A DNA stretch of 64,000 nucleotides from WVYX01 sp039592335 (lineage in GTDB: Bacteria > Gemmatimonadota > Gemmatimonadetes > Gemmatimonadales > GWC2-71-9): the NCBI GenBank assembly GCA_039592335.1, contig JBDHBX010000013.1, positions 19,386-83,385 of the forward strand, in the 5' to 3' direction. Numbering within the stretch: position 1 is the stretch's first letter; each line of letters begins with the position of its first letter. The position numbers were made by a program, and so were the translations under genes. Of the stretch, positions 19,119 through 27,977 are shown in pieces. The notes beneath the pieces were generated by a model. The model did not search any database. It worked only from the letters and a program-made list of their open reading frames with translations, and was not told the origin of the DNA.

Positions 19119-19864
19119 GACAGCCCCTGCCAGAACGTGAGCGCCCGCAGCTCCCGTCCCTCGGCAACGTGCTGCTCGACAAAGCGCACCAGGAGCCGCC
19201 GGTGGGCCGCCGCATGCTTCGGCGAGAGTGTACCCACGGCGTCGCCTGACCCGGCGAGGAGGTGCTGCAACACCTCGCGATCGGCGGCCTGCAGCCTGGT
19301 GGTCGAGCCGCCGCGGGCGCACGCACCACACACGAACCCGCCGTCGCTCACTGAGAACGCCACGGCCCCGTCGGGCAACTGCGCTCCGTCGCGCGCACAG
19401 TGGTGCACGTTTGGCGCGAAGCCCAGCGCCGCCACCACACCCCACAACGCGGCGAGGGCCGCAGCCTCGAGCGCGTCCAACGGCACGGAGACAAGCAGGT
19501 CCAGCTCCTGCACGGTCAACTGGTAGATTTCGGGGTGGGGCTCGGTGGGCGAGAACCGCATGACCAACTCCGCGAGCGCCGCTCCCGACGCATACCGCAC
19601 CACGTCCTGTGCCAGCTCCGGCCTGAGCAGAGTCACCTCGAACTCCGCCAGGGTCTGCAGATCACGGGTCGGCTTGAGGTAGAGCTGCGCCACCCCCTGG
19701 CTCAGCACCTGCAGCTTCGCGCCAAACTTGCTCCTGGGCCGCATCGCCCCCTTCGCGATGGCACTCTGCACCCCGTGCTCGGGGGTCAGCAGACGCACGA
19801 TCTTGGAGGTCTCGCCGTAGCGAAAGCTGTGCAGGATGAGCGCGGGCGTGGTGACGAGCGGCAT
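19115..19864 (-). CDS. recO: DNA repair protein RecO
   Basis: RecO works with RecF and RecR to load RecA on SSB-coated single-stranded DNA. The 249-residue protein has the N-terminal OB fold (LVTTPALILHSFRYGETSKIV, then GVQSAIAKGAMRP). The C-terminal helical domain has a zinc-type site with two cysteine clusters (HHCARDG and CGAC). The ATG at 19864 is selected because upstream in-frame sequence lacks family similarity. Pairing with selB in one coupled unit is unusual. Confidence 0.92.
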   Translation of the reverse strand: MPLVTTPALILHSFRYGETSKIVRLLTPEHGVQSAIAKGAMRPRSKFGAKLQVLSQGVAQLYLKPTRDLQTLAEFEVTLLRPELAQDVVRYASGAALAELVMRFSPTEPHPEIYQLTVQELDLLVSVPLDALEAAALAALWGVVAALGFAPNVHHCARDGAQLPDGAVAFSVSDGGFVCGACARGGSTTRLQAADREVLQHLLAGSGDAVGTLSPKHAAAHRRLLVRFVEQHVAEGRELRALTFWQGLS

Positions 19865-20081
19865 GGGGGAAAGATATCGTGCAGCGCGCAGCGGGAAACG
19901 GGAAGCGGGAAGCGTGGACAGGGCGAGGCTGGGGTGCTGCCGGAGCGAACCTCGCGAGCACTGACCGGCAGTTAGCGCTGGTGCCGTTGTTGGCCTGTCG
20001 CCTCTGCAGACCGGAGTCTTACGGGGCCCATTGGCGAGTGTCGGTTCGCGCAGGCGGAGCCCCGGCCGAGCGACGAGCCGC

Positions 20082-22037
20082 TCAAAACCGAGCCTTGCCC
20101 CCCACCAGCCAGCGCTGCCCCGGCGCCGCAAACCCGAACACCTCCTGGTACTGCTCATCGAACAGATTCTCCACCCGCAGCGTCGCCGCGAGACCGCGCC
20201 ACACCGTCGCTTCGGCCGCCACGTCCAGCGTCACGTACCATGGCAACATCACCGGCGTGGCCGGGAAGGTCGCGAAGTCGCGGTCTTCGCGTTCGCCCAC
20301 GTAGTTGAGCCGCAGTGAGGCGAACCCGCGGTCGCGCACCCGGTACGACGCATCTGCACTCAGCGCGTGCGTCGGCCGCCGCAGCAGCCGCGCTCCCTCC
20401 ACGAAGCCCGCTCCCGGGCCCTCGTCGGGCGCGTCGATCACCTCCGTGTGCAGGTAGGTGTAGCTCGCCCCCACGGTGAGCCCCCGCAGCGGCTCGGTCC
20501 GCCCGAGGATCTCCACCCCCGCGGCGTCGGCTGCCGCCAGGTTGAAGTAGTTGGGTGCGTCGGGCACCGGAGCCACGGCAGCGTACTGGATGAGGTCGCG
20601 GAACTCTTGGTGGAAGTAGGTAGCGCCCAGCACCACGCGCGCGGACCATAGCTCCTGCTCCACGCTCAGCTCCCAACTCAGCGCGCGCTCCGGATCGAGG
20701 TTGGGGTTCCCCTGGGCGAAGGGCGAGTCGGCGAAGTTCTCGAAGAACGTGGGCTCCTTGAACGCCTTGCCGAGCGACGCGCGGACCCGCGTGCCGGAGC
20801 GCCACGTGTAGCTGGCGCCCGCGCGGTACGTGAAGAACGTGCCGAACTGACTGTTCTCGTCGAGCCGGGCACCCAGCGTGAATGCCAGGCCGCCGAGCGG
20901 CGCGGCCTGCAGCTGACCGTACAGGCCCAGGTTCTTGCGCTTGGCCTCGGCGGCGTCGGCGCTCGTCCCGTACTCACTGAACGACTCGCTGGCCGAGGTC
21001 CCATGCTCCCGCTCGTATTCGGCCCCGACCGTGACGACCTCGGTCGCCGTGGCGTACCAGTTCACCCGGGCGTCGGCACTGCGCCGCGATACCGATTGCA
21101 GGCTGGTCGATCCGAAGAACCCCAGCGTATCGCCAGGACCATCGGGTTGGTCGTCGAATCCGCCGTCGTTCTCGGTGACGGCAAGCAGCACCCGACCTTC
21201 GACCTTGTCGGAGAGGAAGCGCCCCGCATCCAGCGATGCCGCGATGACGTCTAGGTGCTGGAACGCATTGCTGTCTGCCAGTTCCCCTGTGAAGTCCGTC
21301 GGTACCTGGTACTCACTGTCGCCGTACCGCAGCGCCAGATCGACATCGGTGCGTGCATCGGGCGTGACGCGCAGCGCCCCGCTCACGACGAGGTTGTCGT
21401 AGCTACTGTTGAAGGGGTGAATGCCGTCAGTCGTGCTGCGGCTCGCACCGAGCGAGTAGCTCACGACCTCGTTGCCACCGTCCACAGCGAGATCCGCCTC
21501 GAGCGAGCCGTAGCTGCCGCCGCGCAGGCTCGCCTCGGCCCGGAGCGGCCCACGACCGCGCCGCGTGAACACCTGGATCACGCCCGAAACGGCATCCGTG
21601 CCGTACACCACGCTGGCGGGTCCCCGCACGATCTCGATGCGCTCCACGTTGTCGGTCGTCAGGTCAGCGAGATTGATCGCGCCACCCGGTTCGTTCAGCG
21701 GTGCGCCATCCACGAGGACTTTCACGTAGTCGCTTTCGCCACCGCGCACGAACACCGAGGTGAGGCTGCCGTACGATCCCCCCGGAACCACGTGCATACC
21801 CGCGACATCGCGCAGGGCGTCCGTCACCATGCGGATCCCCTGGGCCCGCAGATCGTCGCCTTGGAGCACCGTCACGGTGGCGCTCAGCGCGGAGCGCCGC
21901 GTGGGAATTCGGGTCGCCGTGACCACCACGGGTGCGAGCACGGTCGTGTCGGCCGGCTCCTGCGACCGTGCGGTCGGCACCATGCCGGCGCCGGTTCCCG
22001 CCGCCAACACCATCACCAGGAGAACTCGCTGCGTCAT
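20082..22037 (-). CDS. btuB: TonB-dependent vitamin B12 receptor BtuB
   Basis: BtuB imports cobalamin across the outer membrane using TonB energy. The 651-residue protein has a signal peptide (to about residue 25) and a TonB-box-like LAPVVVTATRIP. The plug domain has VFVRGGESDYVKVLVDG and IEIVRGPASVVYGTDAVSGVI near 105-150. The remainder is a 22-strand-type barrel with YGQLQAAPLGGLAFTLGARL, NPNLDPERALSWELSVEQ and a terminal phenylalanine (GKARF). It is the last gene of the btuF-C-D-B unit, 7 nt after btuD, under the cobalamin riboswitch, which supports the B12 assignment. Confidence 0.92.
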   Translation of the reverse strand: MTQRVLLVMVLAAGTGAGMVPTARSQEPADTTVLAPVVVTATRIPTRRSALSATVTVLQGDDLRAQGIRMVTDALRDVAGMHVVPGGSYGSLTSVFVRGGESDYVKVLVDGAPLNEPGGAINLADLTTDNVERIEIVRGPASVVYGTDAVSGVIQVFTRRGRGPLRAEASLRGGSYGSLEADLAVDGGNEVVSYSLGASRSTTDGIHPFNSSYDNLVVSGALRVTPDARTDVDLALRYGDSEYQVPTDFTGELADSNAFQHLDVIAASLDAGRFLSDKVEGRVLLAVTENDGGFDDQPDGPGDTLGFFGSTSLQSVSRRSADARVNWYATATEVVTVGAEYEREHGTSASESFSEYGTSADAAEAKRKNLGLYGQLQAAPLGGLAFTLGARLDENSQFGTFFTYRAGASYTWRSGTRVRASLGKAFKEPTFFENFADSPFAQGNPNLDPERALSWELSVEQELWSARVVLGATYFHQEFRDLIQYAAVAPVPDAPNYFNLAAADAAGVEILGRTEPLRGLTVGASYTYLHTEVIDAPDEGPGAGFVEGARLLRRPTHALSADASYRVRDRGFASLRLNYVGEREDRDFATFPATPVMLPWYVTLDVAAEATVWRGLAATLRVENLFDEQYQEVFGFAAPGQRWLVGGKARF

Positions 22038-22044
22038 CACTCCC

Positions 22045-22845
22045 TCACTCCTCTCGTTCCTCTCGTTTGAGTGGCACGAACTGCGGCACCCCACGCCACT
22101 GCTCGACCTCCACCGGCCACGCGAACACTCGCTCCAGGATTTCGCGGCGCAGCACCTCGGGCGGCGTGCCCTGTGCGGCGATCCCACCCTCCTCCAACAC
22201 GATCACGCGATCACCGAACCGGGCTGCCAGGTTCACGTGGTGCGTGACCAGCACCGCCGCCAGCCCCTCGCGCCGCACCAGCTCGGCCGTCAACTCGAAG
22301 ACCTCCATCTCGTGGCGCAGGTCGAGGTTCGCCGTCGCCTCGTCCAGGACCAGCGCCTGCGGGTCCTGCGCCAGCGCACGGGCGATGCGCACCCGCTGCC
22401 ACTCACCGCCGGAAAGCGTTGCCACCCAGCGGTCACGCAGGTGCAACACGTCGCACCGTTCGAGCGCGCGCTCCACCGCCTCGAGGTCGGCACCCCGCGC
22501 CGCCCGGAAGGGCCCCAGATGCGCGTAGCGACCCAGGAGCACCGCCTGGTGTACGCGCAGCGGGAACACCGGCTCCTCCCGCTGCGCCACGACACCCACG
22601 AGTCGCGCCAGTTCCCTGCGGCGCCACCCGTGCGCCGCCCGCCCACCGGCGAGCACGGCGCCGTCACTGGGGCGCAGCACTCCAAGCAGCAACCTGAGTA
22701 GCGTCGTCTTGCCGCTCCCGTTGGGTCCCACGATTGCCACCAGTTCGCCTCGCGGCACTGCGAGCGTCACGGCGCGCACCGCGTCGTCGTGCGCCGCCGG
22801 ATAGCGGTACGACGCCTCGCGCGTCTCGAAGATCAGCTCGCCCAC
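22045..22845 (-). CDS. btuD: Cobalamin ABC transporter ATP-binding protein BtuD
   Basis: This 266-residue ATPase powers the B12 importer. Walker A is GPNGSGKT near residues 40-47, the signature is LSGGEWQR near 145, and Walker B is ALVLDEATANLD, followed by the H-loop VTHHVN. The GTG at 22845 is chosen because it overlaps the end of btuC by 13 nt and gives the family length; longer readings run through btuC. It belongs to the FecCD-associated group of ATPases, and the riboswitch points to cobalamin rather than iron siderophores. Confidence 0.92.
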   Translation of the reverse strand: MGELIFETREASYRYPAAHDDAVRAVTLAVPRGELVAIVGPNGSGKTTLLRLLLGVLRPSDGAVLAGGRAAHGWRRRELARLVGVVAQREEPVFPLRVHQAVLLGRYAHLGPFRAARGADLEAVERALERCDVLHLRDRWVATLSGGEWQRVRIARALAQDPQALVLDEATANLDLRHEMEVFELTAELVRREGLAAVLVTHHVNLAARFGDRVIVLEEGGIAAQGTPPEVLRREILERVFAWPVEVEQWRGVPQFVPLKREEREE

Positions 22846-23804
22846 CGCCGCACCAGCCAGACAAAGACGGGGACACCGATGAGCGCGGTCACCACTCCCA
22901 CCGGCAGCTCCAGCGGCGCAAAGGCCGTGCGCGCGACGGCATCGGCCACCACGAGCAGCGTTCCGCCCAACAGGAACGCGCCCGGCAACAAAGTGCGGTG
23001 AGAGTGGCCCCACAGGATGCGCATCGCGTGCGGGACGACGAGACCCACGAATCCGATGATCCCGGACACTGAAACCGCCGCTGCCGTGAGCAGCGAGGCC
23101 GACACGTAGAGCGCGCGCTTGGTGCGCTCGACGTCGGCGCCGAGGAAGCGGGCCGGTTCCTCACCCAGCGCGAGCAGGTCGATCGGACGGGCCAGAGCGT
23201 AGAGCACCATCAGGGGAAGCAGCGCGTACGCCGCAAAGACACCGAGGCTGCGCCACGAGGCGCCGTCCAGGCTCCCCAGCAGCCAGAGCAGCGCGTTGCG
23301 CACCTCGGGCGCGGGCGAGAGCGCCATGATGGCTCCCATGATGGAGGCGGCAAACGCCCCCACCACGACGCCCGCCAGCAGCAGCACACGCGTGTCGAGC
23401 ATGCTGCCGCCCACGAGCGCGATGCGGTACACCAGCACGACCGCACCCAGCGCGCCAAGCAGCGCCGCGAAAGGCACGGCCCACGCTCCGCCCACACCGA
23501 GTGCTATGGCCGACACCGCACCCAATCCGGCACCGCCGGACAGTCCGAGGAGGTACGGGTCGGCGAGGGGATTGCGGACCAGCGCCTGCAGCGTCGCTCC
23601 GGTCACCGCGAGGCTGCCGCCGATCACGAACGCGAGCAGCACGCGCGGAAGTCGCAGCTCCCGCACGATCGCTTGCGTCGCGGCATCGGCGCGGCCCGTC
23701 AGCGCCGCCCACACCTCGGGTACCGCGAGGTCCGCCGGCCCCACGGCCAGGGCGACCATGACGACCACGGTCGCCGCCGCCCCCAGCGCCAGCCAGCGCT
23801 TCAT
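22833..23804 (-). CDS. btuC: Cobalamin ABC transporter permease BtuC
   Basis: This 323-residue FecCD-family permease has about ten membrane helices. Recognisable segments are LRLPRVLLAFVIGGSLAVTGATLQALVRNPLADPY (about 51-85) and GFVGLVVPHAMRILWG near the C-terminus, where the coupling helix contacts the ATPase. The ATG at 23804 overlaps the btuF stop as ATGA. It forms the membrane channel for B12 delivered by BtuF. Confidence 0.93.
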   Translation of the reverse strand: MKRWLALGAAATVVVMVALAVGPADLAVPEVWAALTGRADAATQAIVRELRLPRVLLAFVIGGSLAVTGATLQALVRNPLADPYLLGLSGGAGLGAVSAIALGVGGAWAVPFAALLGALGAVVLVYRIALVGGSMLDTRVLLLAGVVVGAFAASIMGAIMALSPAPEVRNALLWLLGSLDGASWRSLGVFAAYALLPLMVLYALARPIDLLALGEEPARFLGADVERTKRALYVSASLLTAAAVSVSGIIGFVGLVVPHAMRILWGHSHRTLLPGAFLLGGTLLVVADAVARTAFAPLELPVGVVTALIGVPVFVWLVRRWAS

Positions 23805-24679
23805 CGCGGCCACCCCCCGAGCGCCGCGCGCAGCTCCGCGATGGCCTGCGCCGCGCGGAACGAGGGGTGCGAGAAGTGGCTGCCGCGCACCGCGACAAAC
23901 CGTCCCTCCTTCACGGCCTTCACCACCTGCCACTCGGGACGCCCGGCAAACGCCGGCTCGGAGTCGCCCTCGGTGAGGAGCACCACGTCGGGTGCGCGTG
24001 CCGCGATGGCCTCCAGGCTCACACTGCCCGAAGGCTGCCCCAGGTCGGCAAACACGTTGCGCGCCCCCGCGCGGCTCACGATCTCGCTCAGGAAGCTGGC
24101 ACTCCCGATCACGATGGGCGGGTTGTCCCAGGCGAGCATCAGCACCGTGGCGGCGTCATCCGCCGGCGGCATCGAGACCGCCGCCAACTCCTGCTCGAAG
24201 GCCCGCACCAGCGTGCCGGCTCGCGCACTGTCGCCGGTGAGCTGCCCCAGCAGAAGCGCCGCCCGCGCCAAGTCGGCCAAGCCGTCCAGCTGCACGCTGA
24301 CCGTGGGTATGCCCAGCCGCTCGAGCTGCGCGATCGCCGCGTCGTTCATTCCCGACTGATAGAACACGACCAGGTCGGGCCGCCGCGCAACGATCAGCTC
24401 CACGTTGGGATCCAGGCCGTCGCCCACGCTCTCCACTTCCAGGGCGTCGGGCGGGTCGGCACACCACCGCGTGCGACCCACGACCCGGTCACCCGCGCCG
24501 ATCGCGAACAACAGCTCGGTGGTGGAGGGGGAAAGAGAGACGATGCGTCGCGCCGGCGCGTCGAGACGCACGGCGCGACCGGCGTCGTCGATGATCGGGC
24601 CGGATGAGGGAACCTCACCCGATCCGCACGCGCCGACGAGCGCTACGGCGAGCAGCGCCGCGCTAGCGTGCCGCAGCAA
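23801..24679 (-). CDS. btuF: Periplasmic cobalamin-binding lipoprotein BtuF
   Basis: BtuF captures B12 in the periplasm and delivers it to BtuC-BtuD. The 292-residue protein has a lipoprotein signal with LVGAC near residue 18. The class III binding-protein fold shows RIVSLSPSTTELLFAIGAGDRVVGRT and DPNVELIVARRPDLVVF, and it ends with GSHFSHPSFRAAQAIAELRAAL. The start is TTG at 24679; its Shine-Dalgarno-like AAGGGGTGAG is locked in a hairpin that forms the riboswitch expression platform. It is the first gene of the B12 uptake unit. Confidence 0.91.
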   Translation of the reverse strand: MLRHASAALLAVALVGACGSGEVPSSGPIIDDAGRAVRLDAPARRIVSLSPSTTELLFAIGAGDRVVGRTRWCADPPDALEVESVGDGLDPNVELIVARRPDLVVFYQSGMNDAAIAQLERLGIPTVSVQLDGLADLARAALLLGQLTGDSARAGTLVRAFEQELAAVSMPPADDAATVLMLAWDNPPIVIGSASFLSEIVSRAGARNVFADLGQPSGSVSLEAIAARAPDVVLLTEGDSEPAFAGRPEWQVVKAVKEGRFVAVRGSHFSHPSFRAAQAIAELRAALGGWPR

Positions 24680-24682
24680 GAA

Positions 24683-24716
24683 CGCTCACCCCTTCCGGAA
24701 CGGAAGGCTGTGAGCG
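24683..24716 (-). promoter_or_regulatory. Ribosome-binding-site sequestering hairpin of the btu riboswitch
   Basis: On minus, CGCTCAC (24716-24710) pairs with GTGAGCG (24689-24683), and inside it CCTTCC pairs with GGAAGG. The stem buries the AAGGGGTGAG just before the btuF TTG. No T-tract follows, so translational rather than transcriptional control is likely. Confidence 0.7.
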
Positions 24717-24779
24717 GACGTGTTGAGTAGGCCTCGGTTGTCCATGCCCACCTGCCCCCCCGCGAGGGACCTTCTGGTG

Positions 24780-24925
24780 GCGCGAACGGGCGGCGTCTCC
24801 TGGCTTCGGGCGATCGGCTCGCCTTCCCGGTTTCCCAGTGGCACTTGAGCCGTACAGCAAGCCCGTTACAGTGGCGGGGCCGCGCCGGTCTCACACCGGC
24901 TTCCGCCTCCCACGCTCGCTAGTCT
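24780..24925 (-). ncRNA. Cobalamin (B12) riboswitch aptamer
   Basis: Read on minus, the conserved elements occur in the right order. They are GGTGTGAGACCGG, then GCGGCCCCGCCACTGTAACGGG, then GTGCCACTGGGAAACCGGGA, then the B12 box AGCCAGGAGACGCCGCC near 24808-24792. These match the adenosylcobalamin aptamer family. It precedes btuF-C-D-B and should turn the uptake operon down when B12 is plentiful. Boundaries are approximate. Confidence 0.92.
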
Positions 24926-24929
24926 GTGT

Positions 24930-24962
24930 ATGCGCGGGGCCGGCACGGTGCCGGTCGCGCAT
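24930..24962 (-). terminator. Long GC hairpin between the membrane-protein gene and the riboswitch
   Basis: A near-perfect palindrome with ATGCGCG at one end, CCGGCAC/GTGCCGG in the centre and CGCGCAT at the other lies 10 nt after the stop of the upstream gene. It probably ends the 31-kb minus-strand run before the riboswitch. A T-tract is missing. Confidence 0.5.
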
Positions 24963-24972
24963 CGATCCAAGT

Positions 24973-26100
24973 CTACCCGCTCCCCCCGCGGCGCGCCAGG
25001 GCGGCCTTGAGCCGCGCCTTGAGCTCGGCGCGGTGGCGGCGGTAGTCGTCGGTCTCACGACCGGCGAACCGCGCATCGAGGGCAGAGATCTGCGCAGCGA
25101 GGCGCTCCGGATCTTCCGAGGTGGCCCTTACCGGCAGGCGACCACGGTGCCCGCGCCACCACCACCCCACGCCACCCAGCAGCATGAGCGACACGAGCGG
25201 CACCACGATCCACAGGGGATCGAACGGCCGGCTGGACGGCGGGGCGAAGCGCACCGAGACCGGCGTGCCGGCGCCGACGCTGTCTGCCGCAAACCGGCGG
25301 AAACGCACTCCTTCGAGTTCCTCCCAATCGCGGAACGTCACACCCACCCCAACGACCTCGGCGTCCGTGTCCTCCACGAGCACGCTCAGGCGCTCCACGA
25401 ACTGGTCGATCGGGATCAGGAGCTCGCGCACGTCCGGCGGCACGAGGTAACCCACCAGGAACTGGCGCTCTCCCGGTGGCAGCGCCGCCAGCACGCCGAG
25501 CGTGTCACCCCGCTGAATGATCGCCTGATCATTCAGCTCCCCCGCCCCGAACTCCAGGTTGGCGGCGTTCTCCGGCAACGCCACCTGCCATACGGGTCGG
25601 CTCGTGTCCGGGGCAACCCGGGTCCGGTCTCCACGGTTCGTGATCACGATGAGCTCGATAGCGCGCCGGCCCCCGGCTTCCGCGTCCGAGCGAATGATCA
25701 CGTGCCGCTCCACCAGCTCGATCGGGGGGCTGGTCGAGGAGGTGTCATATACCAGCATCACGGGCATCGAGTCCACCGCGGCCCCCGAGGCGCGGAACGC
25801 CTCACCGAAGTAGTTGATGCCGGCGAAGCGCACGCTCACCAGGTAGGTCGCCACGCTGTCGAGGGTGGGCGCGGTGAGCGTGTAGCGCCCGGTCCGCGTC
25901 GTGCGCTGCGAGTCCACGGGGGCTCCGCCTTCGGCGCCTACGCGGTGCAGCACCGCCCACTCGCCGCGCAGCGCGGTCGAATCCCCCCCCGCGACGTGCA
26001 GTGCCCGCCCGGTCACACGAAAACCCTGAGCCTCGACGACTGTCGCGAGACCCAGGGCCGCGAGTCCGAGCAAGAATCCGTTACGGAGTGAACTTCCCAA
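24973..26100 (-). CDS. Membrane-anchored envelope protein of unknown function
   Basis: The protein of about 375 residues has a signal peptide ending near VVEAQ, then a large extracytoplasmic region rich in beta strands. A carboxypeptidase-regulatory-like segment lies near its start (TGRYTLTAPTLDSVATYLVSVRF). One membrane helix follows near 303-321 (LWIVVPLVSLMLLGGVGWWW), and then a basic, helical cytoplasmic tail with repeated Arg/Ala/Leu. No catalytic motif was recognised. The TTG at 26100, inside the end of the upstream nuclease gene, gives a signal peptide with a positive charge; the next in-frame TTG at 26073 would remove it. It is the last gene of the long minus-strand run. Confidence 0.65.
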   Translation of the reverse strand: MGSSLRNGFLLGLAALGLATVVEAQGFRVTGRALHVAGGDSTALRGEWAVLHRVGAEGGAPVDSQRTTRTGRYTLTAPTLDSVATYLVSVRFAGINYFGEAFRASGAAVDSMPVMLVYDTSSTSPPIELVERHVIIRSDAEAGGRRAIELIVITNRGDRTRVAPDTSRPVWQVALPENAANLEFGAGELNDQAIIQRGDTLGVLAALPPGERQFLVGYLVPPDVRELLIPIDQFVERLSVLVEDTDAEVVGVGVTFRDWEELEGVRFRRFAADSVGAGTPVSVRFAPPSSRPFDPLWIVVPLVSLMLLGGVGWWWRGHRGRLPVRATSEDPERLAAQISALDARFAGRETDDYRRHRAELKARLKAALARRGGSG

Positions 26101-26578
26101 AATCTTCCGGATCGAGGTTCTCCAGGTACGTCTTGAGCGAATCGGGATCCATGTCCTCCGCATCGGCGGACATGGGCTCCACGGTGTCGATGGACGTCAG
26201 CTCCAGCAGCCCCTCGTCGGTGAAAATCGGCGCCTTGAGCCGAAGCGCGACGGCAATGCTGTCCGACGGGCGGGCGTCTATCTGCACGACGTGGTCGTCC
26301 CGTTGCAGGTGCAGCTCGGCATAGTAGGTGTTGTCCTGCACGCGGCTGATGAGCACCCGCTCGAGATCGGCCCCGAGGCCGACGACGACCTGCTTCACCA
26401 GATCGTGCGTGAGCGGCCGGGAGAACTTCACGCCGGCCAGCTCCATGGCGATGGCGCTGGCTTCCGCGGGCCCGATCCAGATTGGCAGCACACGCTCCCC
26501 TTCCTTCTCCTGCAGGATCACGACCGGCGTATTGGTGGCCCGGTCGAGACCCAGGTGTGCCACCCGCACTTCAATCAT
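26081..26578 (-). CDS. Bifunctional nuclease family protein (DUF151)
   Basis: This 165-residue protein matches the BFN/DUF151 family throughout its first 130 residues: VVILQEKEGERVLPIWIGPAEASAIA, then RPLTHDLVKQVV and IDARPSDSIAVALRLKAPIF. The C-terminus adds an acidic tail of about 35 residues. Plant members show RNase and DNase activity; the role in bacteria is not settled. It lies 6 nt after ahcY and overlaps the next gene by about 20 nt. Confidence 0.88.
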   Translation of the reverse strand: MIEVRVAHLGLDRATNTPVVILQEKEGERVLPIWIGPAEASAIAMELAGVKFSRPLTHDLVKQVVVGLGADLERVLISRVQDNTYYAELHLQRDDHVVQIDARPSDSIAVALRLKAPIFTDEGLLELTSIDTVEPMSADAEDMDPDSLKTYLENLDPEDFGKFTP

Positions 26579-26584
26579 GCCGCC

Positions 26585-27940
26585 TCAGGTACCCTCATCC
26601 CACGACGAGAGATAGTGCTCCTGCTCATCGGTGAGCTCGTCGATCTGGACCCCCAGCGCCTCCAGCTTGAGCCGCGCGATATCCTTGTCGATCTCGCTAG
26701 GCACGCGATGCACCGCCTTCGAGAACGTACCCGCATGCCTGGCCAGATGTTCGGCCGCCAGCGCCTGGTTGGCGAACGACATGTCCATGACGCTCGCCGG
26801 ATGGCCTTCCGCGGCGGCCAGGTTGATCAGGCGGCCCTCGCCGAGCACGTAGAGGCGCTTGCCGTCGAGCAGCCACTCGTCCACGAACTCGCGCACCCGC
26901 TTCGGGCCCTCCGCGACCTTCGCCAGCGCATCCAGCTCGAGTTCCACGTTGAAGTGGCCGGAGTTCGCGACGATGGCACCATCCTTCATGAGGCGCATGT
27001 GCTCGAGACTCACCACGTGCGTGTTGCCCGTGAGCGTGACGAACACGTCGCCGCTCCTGGCGGCCTCGGGCATGGGCATCACCCGGTAGCCGTCCATGCG
27101 TGCCTCGAGCGCCCTCAGCGGGTCCACCTCGGTGACGATTACGTCGGCCCCCGCCCCCCGAGCGCGCATCGCGAACCCTCGGCCGCACCAACCGTAGCCA
27201 CCCACGACCACCGTGGTGCCGGCCATGAGGATGTTGGTAGCCCGCAGGATGCCATCGAGCGTAGACTGCCCGGTACCGTAGCGGTTGTCGAAGAAGTGCT
27301 TGGTCTGCGAATCGTTCACCGCGATGACGGGGAACTGCAGCACGCCCTCTTCGGCCATGGCCCGCAGCCGGATCACTCCCGTCGTGGTCTCTTCGGTGGA
27401 GCCGATCACGTGGGCCAGCAGCTGCTTTCGCTCATCCGCGCTCAACCCTTCCACCCAGGTGCGCACCGCCGGCTCCAGGTCGTCGAGCCGCTCGAGCGCG
27501 ATCATGTGCATCGCGCCCACGAGGTCGGCACCGTCGTCCATGGTGATGTCGGGTCGGTGTGCCAGGCACTCGCGAATGTGCGAGTAGTACGATTCGTGGT
27601 CCTCGCCCTTGATGGCGAACACCTTGATGGCGTGGTCACGGGCGAGGTGGGCCGCGACGTCATCCTGCGTCGACAGCGGATTGGAGGCGCAGAGCGCCAC
27701 GTCGGCCCCACCGGCCTTGAGCGTGACCGCCAGGTTGGCGGTCTCAGTGGTGACGTGCAGGCACGCCGAGAGCTTGCGGCCCTCGAGCGGGCGCTCCGTG
27801 GCGAACCGCTCGCGGATCTGCCGCAGCACCGGCATGAAGCTCTCGGCCCACTCCGTGCGGCGCCGGCCCTCGTCGGCCAGATTGAGGTCCTTGACGTCGT
27901 ACGAGGCGTCCTTCGCAGAAGGTGTTTTCACGGAAGTCAT
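26585..27940 (-). CDS. ahcY: S-adenosylhomocysteine hydrolase
   Basis: AhcY splits S-adenosylhomocysteine into adenosine and homocysteine, removing the inhibitory product of SAM-dependent methylation. The ATG at 27940 gives 451 residues. The substrate region has LHVTTETANLAVTL and NPLSTQDDVAAHL. The NAD-binding motif is VVVGGYGWCGRGFAMRARGAGA (about 233-254), and ANSGHFNVE is conserved near 325. The C-terminus ends HYLSSWDEGT, so it lacks the KPxHYRY end of the long form; this is the shorter bacterial/archaeal type. It follows metK by 37 nt, which puts SAM synthesis and SAH recycling together. Confidence 0.95.
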   Translation of the reverse strand: MTSVKTPSAKDASYDVKDLNLADEGRRRTEWAESFMPVLRQIRERFATERPLEGRKLSACLHVTTETANLAVTLKAGGADVALCASNPLSTQDDVAAHLARDHAIKVFAIKGEDHESYYSHIRECLAHRPDITMDDGADLVGAMHMIALERLDDLEPAVRTWVEGLSADERKQLLAHVIGSTEETTTGVIRLRAMAEEGVLQFPVIAVNDSQTKHFFDNRYGTGQSTLDGILRATNILMAGTTVVVGGYGWCGRGFAMRARGAGADVIVTEVDPLRALEARMDGYRVMPMPEAARSGDVFVTLTGNTHVVSLEHMRLMKDGAIVANSGHFNVELELDALAKVAEGPKRVREFVDEWLLDGKRLYVLGEGRLINLAAAEGHPASVMDMSFANQALAAEHLARHAGTFSKAVHRVPSEIDKDIARLKLEALGVQIDELTDEQEHYLSSWDEGT

Positions 27941-27977
27941 ATGTGCGCTGTTGTTGGGGTCAATCCGGGTGTGGGAG

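Noticed and set aside
19891..19914. Short GGGAAACG/GGGAAGCG repeats upstream of recO as a repeat element
   Set aside because: Only three short imperfect copies; too little to support a functional or mobile repeat.
24683..24716. Hairpin before btuF as an intrinsic terminator
   Set aside because: No T-tract follows and the stem covers the ribosome-binding site, so translational control fits better.
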